DNA of 64,000 nucleotides, taken from assembly GCA_917880885.1 (NCBI GenBank), contig OU862916.1, forward strand, positions 51,310,831-51,374,830, written 5' to 3'. Shown here in pieces: positions 32,367 through 42,599 of the stretch. The position numbers were made by a program, and so were the translations under genes. Source of the DNA: Limnephilus marmoratus (lineage: Eukaryota > Arthropoda > Insecta > Trichoptera > Limnephilidae). Under the pieces are notes generated by a model. It saw only the letters and a list, made by a program, of their open reading frames with translations. It was not told the DNA's origin and searched no databases. Every line of letters starts with the position of its first letter. Position 1 is the stretch's first letter.

Positions 32367-33022
32367 TGTGACGTTTTATACTTACTTATAATACATTCCC
32401 TCCAAGGTTGGTCATCCATCCATGTATAGAATGAATAATTACATACAAAGCCAGCAAGCAAGCAATGAGGTTAGGTAGCAATAAATAGTAGGTATGTGAG
32501 AACAATGTATAATTTATTATAAAAATCAAACCCTGCCCTTGGGAACATACTATAATGATTAGCTATGAGACTCTAAGTTAAACAAAGGAATTAATCATCA
32601 GGGGTGGCTGGTTACGATGTAATCGTACCCAGCTGTAAATGTTTAAAGTTTCTCGACACGTGTCAATAAGAAAGAAATTATATTGTAACGACATAAGAAA
32701 TTTACTGATGGGCGCCTGTAACGTAAAACGTAACATATTTATGAATCAGTAATCCCTAAAAATAATCTAACAAGCACAATCTCGATCTGTTAAAAATATA
32801 AGTAATTTAAATCTCACTTCTCGTGTTCCAAAATGTCTTGAGTCCAGCCATAAAACAGCTCACCACTCCGACCACTCCGACCCCGGTAAATCCGCCAACT
32901 GCCGCGCCGAATAATCCCGAAGCATCCTCCAACCTCTATGGTGCATTCAGTGTGCAAGGCTGCCAACCACAGCGGTTGAATTCATAGAGCTATACAGTGC
33001 CTTGGCGGTACCTACCGCTACA
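32367..33022. mobile_element. Solo LTR, 656 bp, 4-bp TSD AGTT
   Basis: Begins TGTGACG and ends CCGCTACA, i.e. TG...CA, between AGTT copies at 32363-32366 and 33023-33026. Deleting it and one AGTT restores YKKLRNMYSTE in LINE C. The length, TG/CA ends and duplication fit a solo LTR left by recombination of a Gypsy-, Copia- or BEL-type element; which one is not visible. Orientation unknown. Confidence 0.75.
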
Positions 33023-33026
33023 AGTT

Positions 33027-33640
33027 TCTTATAGGTTTCCCATCTTTCTTCTGTAAATTGTATTTTACAGGCTTTATAAGCTGTATCCCTTTGTTTTTGT
33101 AGAAGATGTAGAGATTTCGTATACCAATTATTTGTATCTTTTAATATAATATTAATTATAGGCATTAGCTCGTTTACTACTGTTTTCAGATGTCCTACTA
33201 GTTCATCGGCCTTTTCCTCCAAATTTCCTTGGTTATCGCAATTCCACTTTTTGTTTTTTAATGCCGTACACAATTTATCCTTATCATAGTTCTTTTTATT
33301 CCTATACGTTATCTTTCGTATTTCCTATGGCTTCGGACTACTATATCTAATTATTGTAACAATTGTTTCGTGATCAGATATTTTGAGTTCTTCTACAGCA
33401 TTAACTTCCGCATAAAAGTCATTTAAAATTACTAAATCAATCATGGTTTTAGAGGTTTTTCCTATTCTTGTATAATTGTTGACAAGTTGCTTCCAGCCTA
33501 AGCAATTTATGATGCTTTGTAGTCTTGTGCTTTTTGCATTGGGTTTCATCATATCGATATTAAGATCTCCACAACTTATTATTAAATCTCTTGTATTTAT
33601 TTGTTTACGACACCATTCATCAAAAAAATCTAAGAATTTG
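33027..33640 (-). pseudogene. LINE C endonuclease C-terminal part
   Basis: CGDLNIDMMKPNAKSTRLQSI, GWKQLVNNYTRIGKTSKTMIDLVILND and ELKISDHETIVTII are the APE-endonuclease motifs matching LINE A 16700-16930. After a break near 33300 come TNNWYTKSLHLLQKQRDTAYKACK and EERWETYKKL. The 5' part of the endonuclease is missing. Confidence 0.8.
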
Positions 33641-34890
33641 TATCATTTTGATTTGGAAAATTTAATTTTACATTAATTTATAACTCATAATTTCTCGGAG
33701 TTATGCGAACTGCACTCAGAGAAAACACTTGAATTTGCACATAATTTAAAGTTCTAACAGGACATTAATTTTTATTAGTTTCACTAATTACTTTATTGAA
33801 TCTCCTGCACGTAAAATCAGGAGATAAATTCAGCCTTAATGTATCGATCTTGACAACCCACTCAAAGACAACGGATCGAACACATTTTTCATCTGCGTTA
33901 TCTAAAAGACACAAAATCCAACCCGAAACCTTAGCTTTTTTTGTTACTAGCGTAACCTATTCCTTGCAAAACTCGCCGACCCTTGATTTGAAACCAATCG
34001 TCGCCGACTCCGTTTTCTTTACTAAAACGCAATTTATGATTCTAGCGAAGTGGTTCCTTCCACTTAAAATTACTATCTTGTAGGGGACAATATTTTGTAC
34101 TAAATCCACCAAGAGGTATCAGATCCCGTCCTTCCCTGTGGTTCGTGGGACGCCCCTAATATGATTCGATACCTATTCTGGTTTGTTGAACGCTTTCGTT
34201 ACCCTATAAATCAATGAATTCAAAAGTCTTCAAAAATTGGTTTGAAAATCAGTTTGTGACATTCCTCGAAGAACCCTCTGTAATTGGAATGTAAAATATA
34301 TATTTTTTAATCACAAATAATAATTTACCGATGTAACATGTTCATTGTATTGTAAAAAGTATTTTGTTTTATGTTGATGAGCACATTTAGGTATTTTTGT
34401 CTTTAAAAAAATAAATAAAATAAAAATAATAATAATAAGTAAAATCCGATAAAGGGGTAAAAATAACATATTATTAAAATTGATATATCTCATAAATTCG
34501 TTACCGCTTTATTAATTAGCATCTGATAAAACCTGTCTAAGAATTTTCTTGATTCTGAAATATATATGTAATATGAGTTACCAGACACGTTATAGGTATT
34601 TTTAAACACCTACGCATTTTCATTCAATCCTTATTCAAACTTAAATTCAGTCCCGAACATAATTAAAACATTTTGTTTAGTAAAATTAATTTTAAGTCGT
34701 GAACCTTCTCGTGTTGCTTTACCTGTAATTTTTTTTACTGGCTTTGGACTTTGACCGTTCACTTAGTTTCTGTTTGACTATAGTAGATAAATCCTTCCTC
34801 GACGGGCCAGCCCCAATTGCTTGACATTCCTTTAATTTCGCTTTCGAATCTACCCCCCAGCTGTCGGTAGTATGCTCATATTTGTTATTA
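33641..34890. other. Non-coding interval
   Basis: No gene, RNA or clear repeat is visible in these ~1.25 kb of AT-rich DNA. Confidence 0.4.
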
Positions 34891-34894
34891 AAAA

Positions 34895-35105
34895 AAAAAA
34901 ATTATTCGCCATCCATCCGACAAAGTAGGTTCATCACAAGGGATGGATTCATACGTCCATCACTTGTGGACACACTGACCCTCAAATTCCTAATCACCCC
35001 TCATACCCTTTCGTACCCAGAACTTCCTCTTCTTTCTTCCCTAAAAAAACCCTCCACACAGCATCCCCACATAGACATTGTGGGGAATTATTTCCTGAGC
35101 TAATG
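34895..35105. repeat. Fragment of the piggyBac-like foldback arm
   Basis: GGATGGATTCATACGTCCAT, CACACTGACCC, CCTCCACACAGCATC and GGGGAATTATTTCC to GAGCTAATGTAA match the arm at about 14475-14672, without terminal repeats. Confidence 0.65.
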
Positions 35106-35144
35106 TAAAAAAAAAATCGCATTTTTTGTGATGCCATTAGACCT

Positions 35145-35292
35145 GTGTCTCACACCGATATAAGAGATAAAATTGGTTTTGCGTATTTCGGCTATCGCTC
35201 GCCATATATACCCAATGGGAATATATGGTGACCGATACGCTGAATCAGGCCAAGCCAAATGATCTTTCATGTTTTATAGCTGTGTGACACAA
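35145..35292. mobile_element. Possible small TIR element with internal hairpin
   Basis: CTGTGTCTCACACCGATA near the left and TATAGCTGTGTGACAC near the right are imperfectly inverted. In the middle CGCCATATATACCC/GGGAATATATGG can pair as a hairpin. No convincing target duplication. Confidence 0.3.
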
Positions 35293-36061
35293 TCACTAAT
35301 ATTAATAAAAATTGCCAGTATTATCCCGATCCATAAATCTGGAGATAAAACTTTAATCCCTAACTACAGACCCATTTCACTACTTAACTCTCTATCAAAA
35401 CTCCTCGAAAAAGCATAGAAAAAAAGACTGATATCCTACCTCGACAAACACAACTTACTAAACTATCAAGTCATCAATTTCTGAACTAACCAACTTCATT
35501 GTAAAACACGAAGATAAGGGATCTAAATCTTTGAATCTTTTAAGATCTTTGACACCATCTCTCATGACCTGCTTTACGAAAAACTTAAAAATATTGGCAT
35601 TAATGGAAAACCGCTATAATGGTTCATCAGTTATACAAAAAATAGGAAACAAATAGTTGAACTAAACAAATGCCTGAACAGCAGAAACAAAGTACGGAGT
35701 GCCTCAATGTGGTGTCTTAGGCCCTATTCTTTTTCTAATATATATTAATTGTCTCACTAATATTAAAATTCCAACACTCTGCTATAATGTGATCAGCTAC
35801 GCAGATGATACTGTACTTCTTTTTAAAATATAAATCTTGGGAAAAGGTCTTTAAAAGCGCAGAATTTGGTATGAAGGAGATAAAAAAAATGGTTGACAAA
35901 AATCTTCTTACCCTAAACACCTCGAAAAACAAATTTTAACATTCAGAAAAACCAAAACTGGGCAACCTAAAACCGTCCCGCTTTTACATCTGTATCCATG
36001 TACTATATTACAAACCACAAATTGCGTCTGCGAAAAAATTGAGCATTCGGATAGTATTAAG
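35293..36061 (+). pseudogene. LINE D RT, N-terminal and palm part
   Basis: IIPIHKSGDKTLIPNYRPISLLNSLSKLLEK, a deletion where the block A catalytic segment should be, YGVPQCGVLGPILFLIYINCL, catalytic ISYADDTVLLF and MVDKNLLTLNTSKNKF. Several stops and shifts. Ends at the P-type element (36062). Confidence 0.78.
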
Positions 36062-37103
36062 CATTGATATATATACATAGATGACTAATGACCGCTCCAA
36101 AGCATTGCCACTGTACATATGTCCAAAAGCAGATGCCCAGGTAACGTCAGTTGCTCACTGAGACGCCGACCGAGTTGAACCGGGCGGTACGCGATCAAAA
36201 ATGGTTAAATGCGTCGTGAAGGAATGCGATTCAAGCTCAGGAAAACATAATAAAGCAAGCGGAATTACTTTCCAAACCTAATTTTATTGTTTACATATTC
36301 ATATTTAATTAAAAAACGCAGAAATTTAAATAAAATGTCAAATACTCTAATACAGGTTCAGTGTTGCCACTAAAAAGTCTTTTTGATTTTCCCATAATAA
36401 TGGGAGAATACATAATTTATGGAATAAGTTACTATGGAGGTAACCATATTAAAATATTTTGGAAAAATAATGCAAATTATGTTTTAATCTTCGTACAAAA
36501 TAATTAATTAAACCTTATTTTAGTTTATTAAATAATAATCTAGTAATAATATTTTTTTACGTATTTTATTTTGATAATAATTTTGCATGGTACCATAAAG
36601 ATGTAGCACGCTATGAGAAGTGAGTGGAAATAACTCGATTTCTGAGAAAAGAACTTTGAAAACACTTTTGAAACACTTTCCGTTTGAGTATTATATACTT
36701 TTGGTACAATAAAAAAATATTGGAACAAAAAATGTCTTAATTATTTCATTAGTTATGCTTTCTTTTAGTCATATAATAAAAACACATATTTAAAATAATT
36801 TTAATTATTTTATTTTATTACAAACTAACGTTAAAAAAACTACATTTTATTGTTTATGTTGGGTAAAATTTCAAATGGTAGGCAACACCAAACCGCAATC
36901 GCAGGTTTGTGTTTCTGTCTTTGTCTAATCCTAGCGGCGCGCCGCTGGCGGTATAGTTCTCGTGACTTGTGCAAGTGAGACAAATATATGTTTACTTTAA
37001 AATGTTTAGTGGTTTCAAAGCACCGTCGTTGCGGTTGTAGAGCGGTTACGCTTTTTTTGACGCGCGGTAATGAAGTTTGCTCCTCTATTTATATACCTCA
37101 ATG
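36062..37103 (+). mobile_element. P-superfamily element, 1042 bp, internally deleted
   Basis: Flanked by 8-bp GTATTAAG (36054-36061, 37104-37111). The termini CATTGATATATATACATAG and its inverted partner (TATTTATATACCTCAATG) are TIRs with a few mismatches. Near the left end a short frame encodes the start of a THAP zinc finger, the DNA-binding domain of P transposases. TSD length, CA ends and THAP agree on the P superfamily. The rest of the transposase is gone. Confidence 0.85.
36201..36281 (+). pseudogene. THAP domain remnant of P transposase
   Basis: ATG MVKCVVKECDSSSGKHNKA, then GITFQT and a stop, 26 codons. Met followed by C-x4-C and a hydrophobic ITF before an expected FP pair is the start of the C2CH THAP finger. 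The stop or a lost splice donor ends it; the later Cys-His pair is absent. Confidence 0.7.
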
Positions 37104-37111
37104 GTATTAAG

Positions 37112-37303
37112 TATCTTGGTTTAACAGTGGATTGCAAACTAAAATGGGAACTTCACGTAAATTCACTTGTAATGAGAATCCGGAAACAAGTTTTTACATT
37201 TTTAAAACGATTAGAAACATTATGTCACCTAAACTATTAAAAGATGTATACTTTTCCCTTTGTCAAAGCATTTTAATTTATGGTATATCGGCATGGGGTG
37301 GAG
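37112..37303 (+). pseudogene. LINE D RT thumb segment
   Basis: YLGLTVDCKLKWELHVNSLV, then after a one-base shift MSPKLLKDVYFSLCQSILIYGISAWGG, typical sequence after the RT palm in Jockey/CR1-like ORF2 proteins. Bounded by the P-type element on the left and the hAT on the right. Confidence 0.75.
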
Positions 37304-37479
37304 CAGTCCTGGATTTGTCAATAGGCCTTATAGGCCGCGGCCTAGGGGCGGCAGAGTTCAGGGGGCGGCGCTCGCTTGCCTTGGTAAGCCGTTAATTTTG
37401 TGTACGATTATAAACAACAACAAAAAGTCACTGTGAATAGATAAGAGTTTTCAATCTATTAACCTTAAGACGCCCAGTG

Positions 37480-38500
37480 GTTTGTGTCGTTCAATGCCCA
37501 GCGGTCCAATTCGGGACCGGTGATTGTGGTGCGAATATTTCACAAAAAGGCTTTCGCAGTGGGTTACCTTTATTGCACGAGCGTTTAAGGGGAGAAATAG
37601 GTGTAGGATATATTTATAGTGATTTTCATGATTTTTTTTAAAACATTAGGAAAATATGTATATTTTATTTATACCTTGCGGTCATTTTACGTAATATGTG
37701 TATTCAAGAGTATATTCTAAAATTTTCAAATATTTTCCTCAAAAAATAACAGAGATATAAACTGCCGCGCATTGTAAGTCGCCATCCGGCTGGACAATTT
37801 GTGTAACTCCTGGAGGTCACAATTTTCATCCGAAATCAATTTTTCAAAAAAACTTTTGATTTTTATAAGTGTTTCTTCTATTTGAACCTCACTTCTTACA
37901 AAAAATCGAAAATTATTGTTTTTTTTTGAGAAATGCGAAATTTTACTACTTATGATTTTTTACCATTCTTTCGAACGTTTTTTTGCAATAAAAAAAATAG
38001 TTAAAATAGAGATATTGTTTAGGAATTATGGTTCAAATAGAGCGCATTTATATAAAGAAACTATGTGCTGAGTTTGATAAAGATTGATAAAAAAAACTGT
38101 AGGAGCTAACTTTAGGGGTATTCTGGAGGGAACTAACATCTAGAGGTTACACAAATTCGAAAAAAGTAGTTTCGAGAAAAATGCGTTTGAAAATAAGAGT
38201 GGCAGTAGAATAGTGGTAGTTCGACCGAGGGATACTCACTCAAACGCATTTAACTTTTAAATGGCGTGGAATTTTGTTTTGAAATTTTCAGAAAATATTT
38301 TTGAATAGTTCTACCATCGATTTATGAAAAAAATGATGTTTTTTAATCTTCTACGCCTATTTCCCCCCATAAAGGAACCTTTATAAGCCCACTGTTCCCG
38401 TACGGCACCGCGGATTGCGTCGTGCGATTATAGTGCGAATATTTCACAAAAAATGCTTGGGCAGTGAGTGGGCTACCTTTATTTGGTTACTAATCGTATT
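37480..38500. repeat. Rearranged repeat block inside the hAT
   Basis: GTGCGAATATTTCACAAAAA plus CCTTTATT occurs directly at 37529-37574 and 38433-38482, while TTTAAGGGGAGAAATAGG at about 37584 recurs inverted at 38346-38375. Nothing coding lies between. It may be a further small insertion. Confidence 0.55.
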
Positions 38501-38977
38501 TTGGAAAGACTGAATAAAGTGAGATTCAGAGCTCATCTGTTAATTTACTGACGGTATCTGATTTTTGTGTATCTCTTCTCGAGTTTATTATAAGAGAGCA
38601 AGAAAACTTTGATTATTTCGACGAAAGTGCAATTGAAATGAGCGCACTTTAGCAATGTGAGGGCGACATTCAGAGTAAGAGGAACCCCAAGAGAAAAAAA
38701 ATTATAGACGAAACATCAAATGAGGGTATTGAAACAACATCCAGACTGAGATCTGAATTAGAGAGAAGGCATATGCGAAGGCATAAGGCATAATATGAAG
38801 GCATAATACTTCAAAGAAAAAAAATCATTTTTTAAAAAGTGGGTGAACTTTCAACACTGAGAGTCACAGAAAACCTCAGTCAATTAGAAGACGTTCACGA
38901 AGAGATCACGTTTCCTCTAATAAGACGGCAGAGAAACCTGAATCTAAACCATTACTGAATTTTTTTAAGAAAAGTTT

Positions 38978-39196
38978 TTGAGGAAACCATCTCTATGCAA
39001 CGTTTACCCAAACTTGGTTATAGCTCTCCGCATTGCACTTTGCTCTCCGGCCAGAAATTGTTCTGGAGAATGGAGTTTTTCCTGTTTAAAGCGAGTAAAA
39101 AAATACCAAAGGTCTTCATTATTGCAAGAAGAACTCTTCGGATCTTCTATGCGTAGAAGCAACTATGAAGATATTATAAATGATTTTGTCAAATAA
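38978..39196 (+). pseudogene. hAT transposase C-terminal dimerization domain
   Basis: YPNLVIALRIALCSPARNCSGEWSFSCLKRVKKYQRSSL.. matches the hAT family C-terminal pattern: a PNL-alri-L helix, a catalytic-core W/ERSFS-LK segment and an RSSL turn, ending with ED-INDFVK. Upstream transposase sequence is not recognisable, so only about 70 codons survive. Confidence 0.78.
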
Positions 39197-39448
39197 AAAT
39201 CCCGTAAAAAATTGTTTTTCGTGTTAGGCTTTTATTTTACGAATAATTCATTCTTTATTTAATTTTTGAATACCTACTTAGCGTATATTTGAAATTTTAT
39301 TTTTAAAATTGTGCGTCACCTAATAAAAGCCTACAAGTGAAGTGACTGAGTGATCATGGTAGATGACAACTTCTAAGAAGGAGGAAGGGGCGGCGCAAAT
39401 GAAGTGGCCTATACTGATGAAAAGTGTAAATACGGCCCTGGGGTGGAG

Positions 39449-39770
39449 CCGCAGACATATGCATTAAACTACTTAATACAACTCATAAATCACTTATTAG
39501 AACTATGTTCAAAAAATCATATCTTCATCCCACTGAAAATCTTTTAATTAAAAATAAAATACTTGATATCAGGAGGCATATTAATTCATAAAAAAAAATA
39601 TCCATATAAATTGCATACAATCGTCACCTTCCCACATATCTCAACTCCCAGAACACTAGAACTAAATCTAACAAACATTTACAAGTGCCAAAAATTAAAT
39701 CCACTCTTGTTAAAAAACATGAATCTTACCTTGCACCTTCCATATTCAACATTTTCTTAAAAGAAACACA
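39449..39770 (+). pseudogene. LINE D ORF2 C-terminus
   Basis: ADICIKLLNTTHKSLIRTMFKK, LHPTENLLIKNKILDIRRH, then a break and LNSQNTRTKSNKH..ESYLAPSIFNIFLK. This is the ORF2 tail after the RT thumb and rejoins 37303 in frame. Confidence 0.75.
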
Positions 39771-40117
39771 ACACATAACTCAAACCAATAAATAAATGAA
39801 CAAAAAAGGAATTGCATTAACAAGTTACATGCAAACTGAACATGTTAATTTTTTATACGTTGTATATTGTTATTTAAACATATATTAAAATTTAAAAAAA
39901 GAACTTTCATACTGAAAATGTTCAATTACTTTATATATGTTTGTATTTTTTTATATTTAGATTATTATATTATGTAGGTAATTATTTGTATTTTTATTTA
40001 CGTTTTTCTTTTGTACTTTGTGTTATTATTATTTAAGTTTTTCTTTTGTGCTTTGTATTTTTATTTATTATCTTTTGCCAATTTCTCGGTTGTGCCTTGA
40101 CAGTGGTGAGTGGGAAG

Positions 40118-40603
40118 GACTCCAGATACTAATATCTACAGCCTGTATGTCGGACGAATATCTACAGCTTGTATGTTGAACTAATATCTACGAACTTCAG
40201 AGTGTTGACAAATATCTACGGAGCTAAGGTCGGACAAATATCTATGACGGTCCGAGTATTGATTAATACCTACAGAGCGTAGGTTGAACTAATATCTACA
40301 GAGCGTAAGTTGGACTAATCAGCTAAATGTGTCCAATAGTCCGATATTATGGATTTTTACATACATACTTACATAAATTAAGTTTTTTAAACTGCATACG
40401 CACTATTACGTTATTCCAATATGCTATACATAATTGCAAATCTAACCTCTGCCAGTGCTGTAGATATTCGTCTACACTTCGGTTCTCATAGATATTAGTC
40501 AACAGTTTGAGCTGTAGATATTCGTCAACACTTTGGTTCTCATAGATATTAGTTCGATTTTTTTCAGTTTTTGGAATTCCTGTAGATGTTAGTAGACGCC
40601 TCC
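40118..40603. mobile_element. Foldback element made of tandem arrays, 9-bp TSD
   Basis: Flanked by AGTGGGAAG at 40109-40117 and 40604-40612. The left arm has about seven direct copies of an AATATCTACAG-centred unit (period about 26-27 bp, 40131-40300); the right arm has about five inverted copies (CTGTAGATATT, about 40458-40590). Ends GACTCCAGATACTAATATC and (inverted) GGAGGCGTCTACTAACATC are similar. The 9-bp duplication recalls Mutator-like or foldback elements. No coding capacity. Confidence 0.72.
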
Positions 40604-40612
40604 AGTGGGAAG

Positions 40613-41044
40613 TAGGGGGAAGTGCCGAAGACCTTAAGGATGGAAAATGGAAACGTCGCGACGCGTCGAGTTGTCGGTTGCGGAGCAATTGGTTGCCAAA
40701 GTTCGCCCGGCCAAACCTCAGGCCTACACATGTCGCCAGGGAGGACGCAGATGAGTTGTGAGGACTCTGTTCCGAAAAAAATGTAACACCAATATATGCA
40801 ACGATGAGGTTTAACTCACCCCCAAACGGGGAAGAAAAATTTAGAGTTCAGTTTCAGCCACAAAAGTCGGAGATTATTGCTGAATCGCTAAAACAGAAAA
40901 AGCATGATAAAAAAACTAAAATTTAGACAACATTATACGAGTACTTAGTTAAGTATAACAGTTGGAAACAAGTAGCAGAATATATTATTACAATACTAGC
41001 GAGGTTCCGGCATATGTTGCTATGCCATTTAATAAAGAAATTGT
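40613..41044. other. Non-coding interval
   Basis: Mostly unassigned. AGCGAGGTTCCGGCATATGT at about 40999 may begin the 3' part of a decayed retroelement that continues into the pyrimidine tract. Confidence 0.35.
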
Positions 41045-41226
41045 TTCTCCCTGCGTGTCTTTTCCCATTCGTCCCGTTCCCTTTCCACCTCCCCTTCCTC
41101 TCCCGCGTCCCCTCACGCCTTCCTATTCCACCTTTTCCTTCTTCCCTCTCCCCAATCCCCTCTCCCGCTTCCCCCATCACGCGAACCCCACTCCCGAGTT
41201 CCCCTCCTCCCTCCCGTTTTCCATAC
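41045..41226. repeat. Polypyrimidine tract (~180 bp)
   Basis: Nearly all C and T on plus (TCCACCTCCCCTTCCTCTCC and similar). Open frames here on either strand are low-complexity artefacts. Confidence 0.75.
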
Positions 41227-41301
41227 ATTCAGTTCCGGCACATTCAGTTTCCAAACAGCTCGCGTGCCACTTACTGCAATTTTTTTATACATATTTCATA
41301 A

Positions 41302-41515
41302 TGCCAGAGCTCACCAGTATATATAGAAACCATTGCGGGCATGCACATATCAAAACCCCAAAGTTTCATCGCAATCGGATAAATGGTTAGCAACGCGTAA
41401 GTTCATGATGCAAGAACTCACTTTTATGTATAGAAACCATCGCGGGCATGCGCACATCAAATCCCCAAAGTTTCATCGCAATTGGATGAATGGTTTAGCA
41501 ACGCGTAGACATATA
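41302..41515. repeat. 108-bp tandem dimer resembling an RTE/SINE 3' end
   Basis: Two units (41302-41409, 41410-41515) share TATAGAAACCAT, GCGGGCATGC, CCCCAAAGTTTCATCGCAAT and AGCAACGCGTA. The AAGTTTCATCGCAATCGG-type phrase is common near the 3' end of insect RTE LINEs and dependent SINEs. Confidence 0.6.
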
Positions 41516-41561
41516 TGTAGTCATATAAATATATATGTAAGCATATTTTGATTTTTATATA

Positions 41562-41858
41562 TGTAAAGAAAACCACTTATGAGCGCTTTCTTTAAGCTTG
41601 TACAAGTTAGTTAGTGACCTACTAGATGTCACTGCTGACAGCTGAACAACAGAATCGAGTTATGAAAATATAGCTGTCAGATTTATTGCATTAAAAATTC
41701 CTGAAAATCTTATCTTATAATATAAAGAAACCTGAAATGCTGTTTCTTTTGTTTTTACAGGTAAGTGAATCTTTTGTTAACCGATAATGTAATTTTTAAG
41801 AGTTGTAAATACGTATTGTTAATAAATCTTTTGTTTTTACAGAGAAACACAATTACGC
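41562..41858 (+). repeat. Second Gypsy 5' LTR (~297 bp)
   Basis: TGTAAAGAAAACCACTTATG to ACACAATTACGC. Compared with the 3' LTR it lacks two short blocks. It contains ACAG|GTAAGTGA (41761) and TTTGTTTTTACAG|AGAAAC (ending 41842), which look like a splice donor and acceptor. Confidence 0.85.
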
Positions 41859-41937
41859 CTTTGTTTTTTACAGGAATATAAAAAAATCATTATAAAACAA
41901 CATTTTCTATACTTCTATTTCACGAAAAAAGGAAAAA

Positions 41938-42590
41938 TTGAGGTTTGATTTTGCTGTGAGACCAACGGCAGATGGAAAATCAAACGTCATATGCATAACC
42001 TCGATCGCTACACCTAATGGACGGATTTATGGAATACCGCACGAATCCCAACCTACAAATCTACACCAAGGAATTAAAAACACTCCAAATTATGATAAGG
42101 TAAAAAAATCATTAAATAAAAAACATCAAACAAGAAAAATATGGATAACCTTAACGGATGATATGTCAAAAATATATTTAGATACAGAACAAAACTTACA
42201 GTATAATGATAGTTACCTAGAAGAAATTATGGAAAACACAAATAAAGCTGAATCTATATTTAGTGAATCAAGTCAAACGCTGGAAAAACTGTTAAAAAAA
42301 TTGCTTGAAAATAAACAAACAAAATCTGAAACTCAAAATTTAGGGAACATTGCAAAGGATTTCATGATTGGCAAATTCACTGGCAGAAGCTCAAATGCGA
42401 ACCAGAGGGTTGAAGATTTTAATAAAGAATGTGAACGCTTCCAAATCAACGAAGACAAAAAGAAAATTGAAATTTTAAAACATTTTTTGGAATACTCCGG
42501 TGTAGAGTGGTACAGCTGCATGCTAATGAAACTTACAGTGGAATCGGAATGGGAAACATGGGAAAAAAAATTGTGATACTTTTGCAAATA
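41938..42590 (+). pseudogene. Second Gypsy Gag, N-terminal and capsid part
   Basis: FDFAVRPTADGKSNVIC, an Asn/Lys-rich coiled region (LEKLLKKLLENK), IAKDFMIGKFTGRSSNANQRVEDFNKECERF and LKHFLEYSGVEWY. The capsid-type 'kFtG...w...F..EC' spacing is that of Ty3/Gypsy Gag in insects. A shift at about 42570 (in an A-run) leads to DTFANKGW before foreign sequence begins at about 42595. Confidence 0.7.
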
Positions 42591-42599
42591 AAGGATGGT

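Larger units (their letters stand above)
30600..33640 (-). mobile_element. LINE C (same family as A), 5'-truncated, carries a solo LTR
   Basis: A minus-strand LINE with the same motif spelling as LINE A but decayed into several frames. Its 3' end abuts the 3' end of LINE A tail to tail near 30600. It begins about 33640 inside the endonuclease and is interrupted by a 656-bp solo LTR. Confidence 0.8.
37304..39440 (+). mobile_element. hAT element, 2137 bp, degenerate
   Basis: 8-bp GGGTGGAG at 37296-37303 and 39441-39448. Left end CAGTCCTGGATTTG...AATAGGCC and right end (inverted) CAGGGCCGTATTTAC...TATAGGCC are hAT-style TIRs. It holds a transposase C-terminus at 38978-39196 and an internal block of rearranged repeats at 37480-38500. 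Confidence 0.85.
35293..39770 (+). mobile_element. LINE D, interrupted by a P-type element and a hAT
   Basis: Plus-strand LINE remains at 35293-36061, 37112-37303 and 39449-39770. Removing the two inserts with one duplication each restores the frame (HSDSIKYLGLTVD and ISAWGGAADICIKL). 3' UTR-like AT-rich DNA continues to about 40090. Confidence 0.82.

Noticed and set aside
41014..41301. Proline/phenylalanine-rich frames at 40923-41390 on both strands
   Set aside because: They are translations of a polypyrimidine tract.
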